Positions 31,531-33,530 of a stretch of 33,530 bases of DNA are shown here, piece by piece. The DNA is from Chara braunii. Taxonomy: Eukaryota; Streptophyta; Charophyceae; Charales; Characeae. The notes beneath the pieces are model-generated. The model was given only the letters and a program-made list of their open reading frames with translations. It was not told the DNA's origin and did no database searches. The first letter of the stretch is position 1. The number at the start of each line of letters is the position of its first letter. Made by a program: the position numbers and the translations under genes. The stretch covers positions 1,233,765 to 1,267,294 of the forward strand of contig BFEA01000171.1 of NCBI GenBank assembly GCA_003427395.1. Direction: 5' to 3'.

Positions 31531-31870
31531 CTTTATTCTCGACGAGAATTAACATACGAGAAAGCGCGTGCTTGTTTTTTTTTCGTTTTGTTGTTTGTTT
31601 TTCCCAAGGGGGAAGAGGATCGTGATTATAAATGTATACAACTTATCTCTGCGGGCGGATACGATCGTGATAACGGTACGTTGTGTTCGGCGGAAAACAG
31701 TAGTAAAGCTTAGAAATTACCGGGTGCTAAGGGTTATGGCCATACCCAAAGCCATAGCCATAGAAGAGGGGGCGAGAACCGATCAGAGCCATAATCATAA
31801 CCATAAGAGACGAACAGGGAGCGAGGAGGGATCAGGATGTTGTATGTGCGTGCGCGTGTATTTATGTGTG
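31531..31870. other. No gene recognised
   Basis: A frame from 31568 to 32269 is open (233 codons) but more than half of it is translated CT/CA simple repeat. A short GCCATA-CC / AACCATA-type repeat lies at about 31737-31805. Confidence 0.4.
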
Positions 31871-32095
31871 TCTGAGGTCTCTCTCTCTCTCATTCTCTCT
31901 CTCACACACATACACACACATACACAGATATATCCTATAGACGAAAACACCATCTCGTTATCTGTGTGGGTACATGCGAGAAAAAATCTCTTTCTCTCTC
32001 TCTCTGTCTCTTTTCCTCTTTCTGTGTCTCTGTCTCTTTCTCTCTCTCTCTCTCTCTCTGTTTCTCTCTCTCTTTCGCTGTTTCTCTGTAATAGA
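31871..32095. repeat. (CT)n and (CA)n simple sequence
   Basis: Interrupted CT runs at about 31877-31902 and 31988-32085, with CACACA runs between. This explains the long Ser/Leu-rich and Arg/Glu-rich open frames on the two strands. Confidence 0.95.
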
Positions 32096-32690
32096 CATAC
32101 ACACAAACACGCGCTAAAATGCAAGATGAGAACAAATCTATCGCAAGAACCCCCCCCACTACCGCGCCTCCTCCGCCCCTTTCCGTTTCCCCTGCTAGTC
32201 TCCTTCCCATTCGTTCTCTCACTCCTCGCGCTGCTCTTGTTCCACTCACTCTTCCGCCAAACAACATGACAAAGATCATGCCATAACCCCGCTCCTGCTC
32301 TTTCTCCCACTCGTCGTCCATATGCTCCTCGCTCTCCTTCTCCCAGTCTCCCTCTTGCTCCTCCTTCCACTCCTCCTGTTGCTGCAGCTTGTTCCGCTGC
32401 TTCTCCTGCTCTTTCCCCCGATCCTCTTGCCCCTTCTTCTCCCGTTCGTCTTCGCGCGCCATAGCCCGACTCTCACTCCTTCCCCATCCCTTTTCTCAGT
32501 CCTCTACACACGCATACAAACATATACGCAATCTCTGCGACAAATAGCATACACAGATGCATAGAGTTACGAGAAAAAGAGAAAGAAAGACAAAGGAAAA
32601 AAAGAAAACAAAAAGAAAGAGAAAAAGAAAAAGAAAGAGAGAAAGAGAAAGAGAAAGAAATAAAACGAGCGCAGTTAATTACATTCTATT
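32096..32690. other. Pyrimidine-rich then purine-rich low-complexity DNA; no gene recognised
   Basis: From about 32150 to 32460 the plus strand is rich in CTCCT/CTGCT words, and from 32565 to 32660 it is rich in GAAAGA words. The minus-strand frames of up to 191 codons here (Arg/Glu-rich) are products of this bias. Confidence 0.45.
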
Positions 32691-32802
32691 TCGATTGGTC
32701 ACCGTCTTGTCCATTCTTTTTCTATTCTATTCTCTTTATTACCTTTTTTTCTTTTTTATTTGTACTTTCCCAAGAAATTTAAAGTTCCCAAAATGTCCGA
32801 AT

Positions 32803-32889
32803 GGAAAGATGTCCGAGTGGTCGATGGTGTAGTATTGGAAATGATATGTAAACTTTAGTTTACCGAGGGTTCAAATCCCTCTCTTTCCG
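32803..32889 (+). tRNA. trnS-GGA: Plastid-type tRNA-Ser(GGA), probably a nuclear plastid-DNA copy
   Basis: The 87-nt segment folds as a class II tRNA. The acceptor stem GGAAAGA/TCTTTCC is perfect, the long variable arm GTAAAC/GTTTAC is perfect, and the T arm is GAGGG-TTCAAAT-CCCTC. The anticodon loop TTGGAAA gives anticodon GGA (32837-32839). It resembles the chloroplast trnS-GGA, not the nuclear tRNA-Ser. The anticodon stem TAGTA/TGATA has one mismatch and one G-T pair, and the D stem has one mismatch, as expected for a decaying copy. No CCA is encoded. In plastids this gene lies near rps4 and ycf3, but neither is recognisable here. Organelle origin is secure from the sequence; nuclear location is inferred from the repeat-rich context. 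Confidence 0.8.
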
Positions 32890-33365
32890 TTTTTTCTATT
32901 GCTCTTAAAAAGAACGTAAACAAATGATATTGATTTAGAATGAGCATCTATCTATTCATATTCATATGAGTAGATAGATGTATGAATATATATAAGTAGA
33001 TATATATATCAAATTGATCGAATGTTGCTTTTTTAAATATTATAATTATTCCTTTCGTTTTTATATAAATTAATATCTGTAAACTCACCGGTTCTTTCTT
33101 CCGCTCTGTCGTAATAGTCGTTTTCGTTCGAATAATCCTTGAAGATCGCGCCTATTCAATTAGTGAAGTACGTAAGTTCCCTCTTCTTCAGCTGTTTTCT
33201 TTTCCCTCTCTTTTCCTTCTCCTCCTTCTGTTTCTCCTTCCCTTCCTTCCCGCTTACTTTGCGGTATTATGTCTCTTCTTTTCTTCTCCCTTCTACTTTC
33301 TCCCTTTCAAGCAACAATAAATCCTTTGTCGAATATCAGTATGTACATAACTTGACTACGGACGC
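32890..33365. other. AT-rich flank of the tRNA; no gene recognised
   Basis: AT-rich up to about 33080, including a partly self-complementary stretch around CATCTATCTATTCATA and TATGAGTAGATAGATG (about 32946-32981). It could be plastid spacer DNA carried with the tRNA. Beyond 33080 composition returns to the local mix. Confidence 0.4.
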
Positions 33366-33530
33366 GCTCCTCTTTTCTCCTCCTCCTGTTTTTTTTTTAT
33401 CTTTTCCTCGTTTTTTTTCTTCTCTTAGCCTCACCCTCTTTTCTCCTCCTCCTCTTGTTCCTTTACCTTTTCCTTGTCTTTTTTCTTCTCTCAGCCTCGC
33501 CCTCTTGACTTTTTTTTTTTTTTTTTTTTT
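33366..33530. repeat. Pyrimidine-rich tandem repeat, about 66-bp period, ending in poly-T
   Basis: CTCTTTTCTCCTCCTCCT at about 33370 recurs at about 33435. Each is followed by CTTTTCCT-G-TTTTTT and TTCTTCTCT-AGCCTC-CCCT. The window ends in a T run. Confidence 0.8.

Noticed and set aside
31568-32462. Open frames of 175-233 codons on both strands
   Set aside because: They are translations of CT, CA and CTCCT simple sequence, seen on both strands at once, with no domain.

Overview
The window looks like a nuclear scaffold from a large, repeat-rich eukaryotic genome, probably of the green lineage (green alga or plant). The evidence is: relics of U2 and U6 spliceosomal RNAs, the U2 ones with a plant-like 5' end; a plastid-type tRNA-Ser(GGA) at 32803-32889; many microsatellites and fold-back repeats; and a Helitron. 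The assignment is an inference. Assembly artefacts are visible: four single N bases, a 775-base N run, and exact duplications on both sides of two of the N sites.

Region 1 (1 to about 13.4 kb, mixed composition) is mostly non-coding repeat DNA: microsatellites, short tandem duplications, a Harbinger-like MITE with TAA target duplications (566-729), a nested fold-back element (about 4936-5457), snRNA-derived relics (U2 at about 2708-2780 and 10235-10283, U6 at about 11449-11545) and dispersed repeats. The one convincing gene is on the minus strand at 7069-7998. It encodes a secreted protein built from about six and a half cysteine-rich repeats.

Region 2 (about 13.4-29.4 kb) is a strikingly AT-rich island whose recognisable genes are all on the minus strand. 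Read in that direction (right to left) it holds: gene A copy 2 (28431-27427); a decayed Helitron Rep-helicase (26319-19608) with DUF6570, HUH, two-tyrosine and PIF1-type helicase motifs; a C48/Ulp1-like cysteine protease (about 19600-18942); gene A copy 1 (18711-17708); gene B copy 1 (17475-16940); a small intact ORF C (16107-15766); and gene B copy 2 (15628-15092). A and B are unrecognised families. Each occurs twice with almost identical length (A about 334 codons, B 178 codons), so the lengths and starts support each other. The island is best read as a decayed, cargo-carrying Helitron or a nest of related elements.

Region 3 (about 29.4-33.53 kb) returns to mixed composition. It holds a duplicated unit containing U6-like sequence, long CT/GA/CA low-complexity tracts, the plastid-type tRNA-Ser and a pyrimidine-rich end. 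No convincing protein gene was found there.
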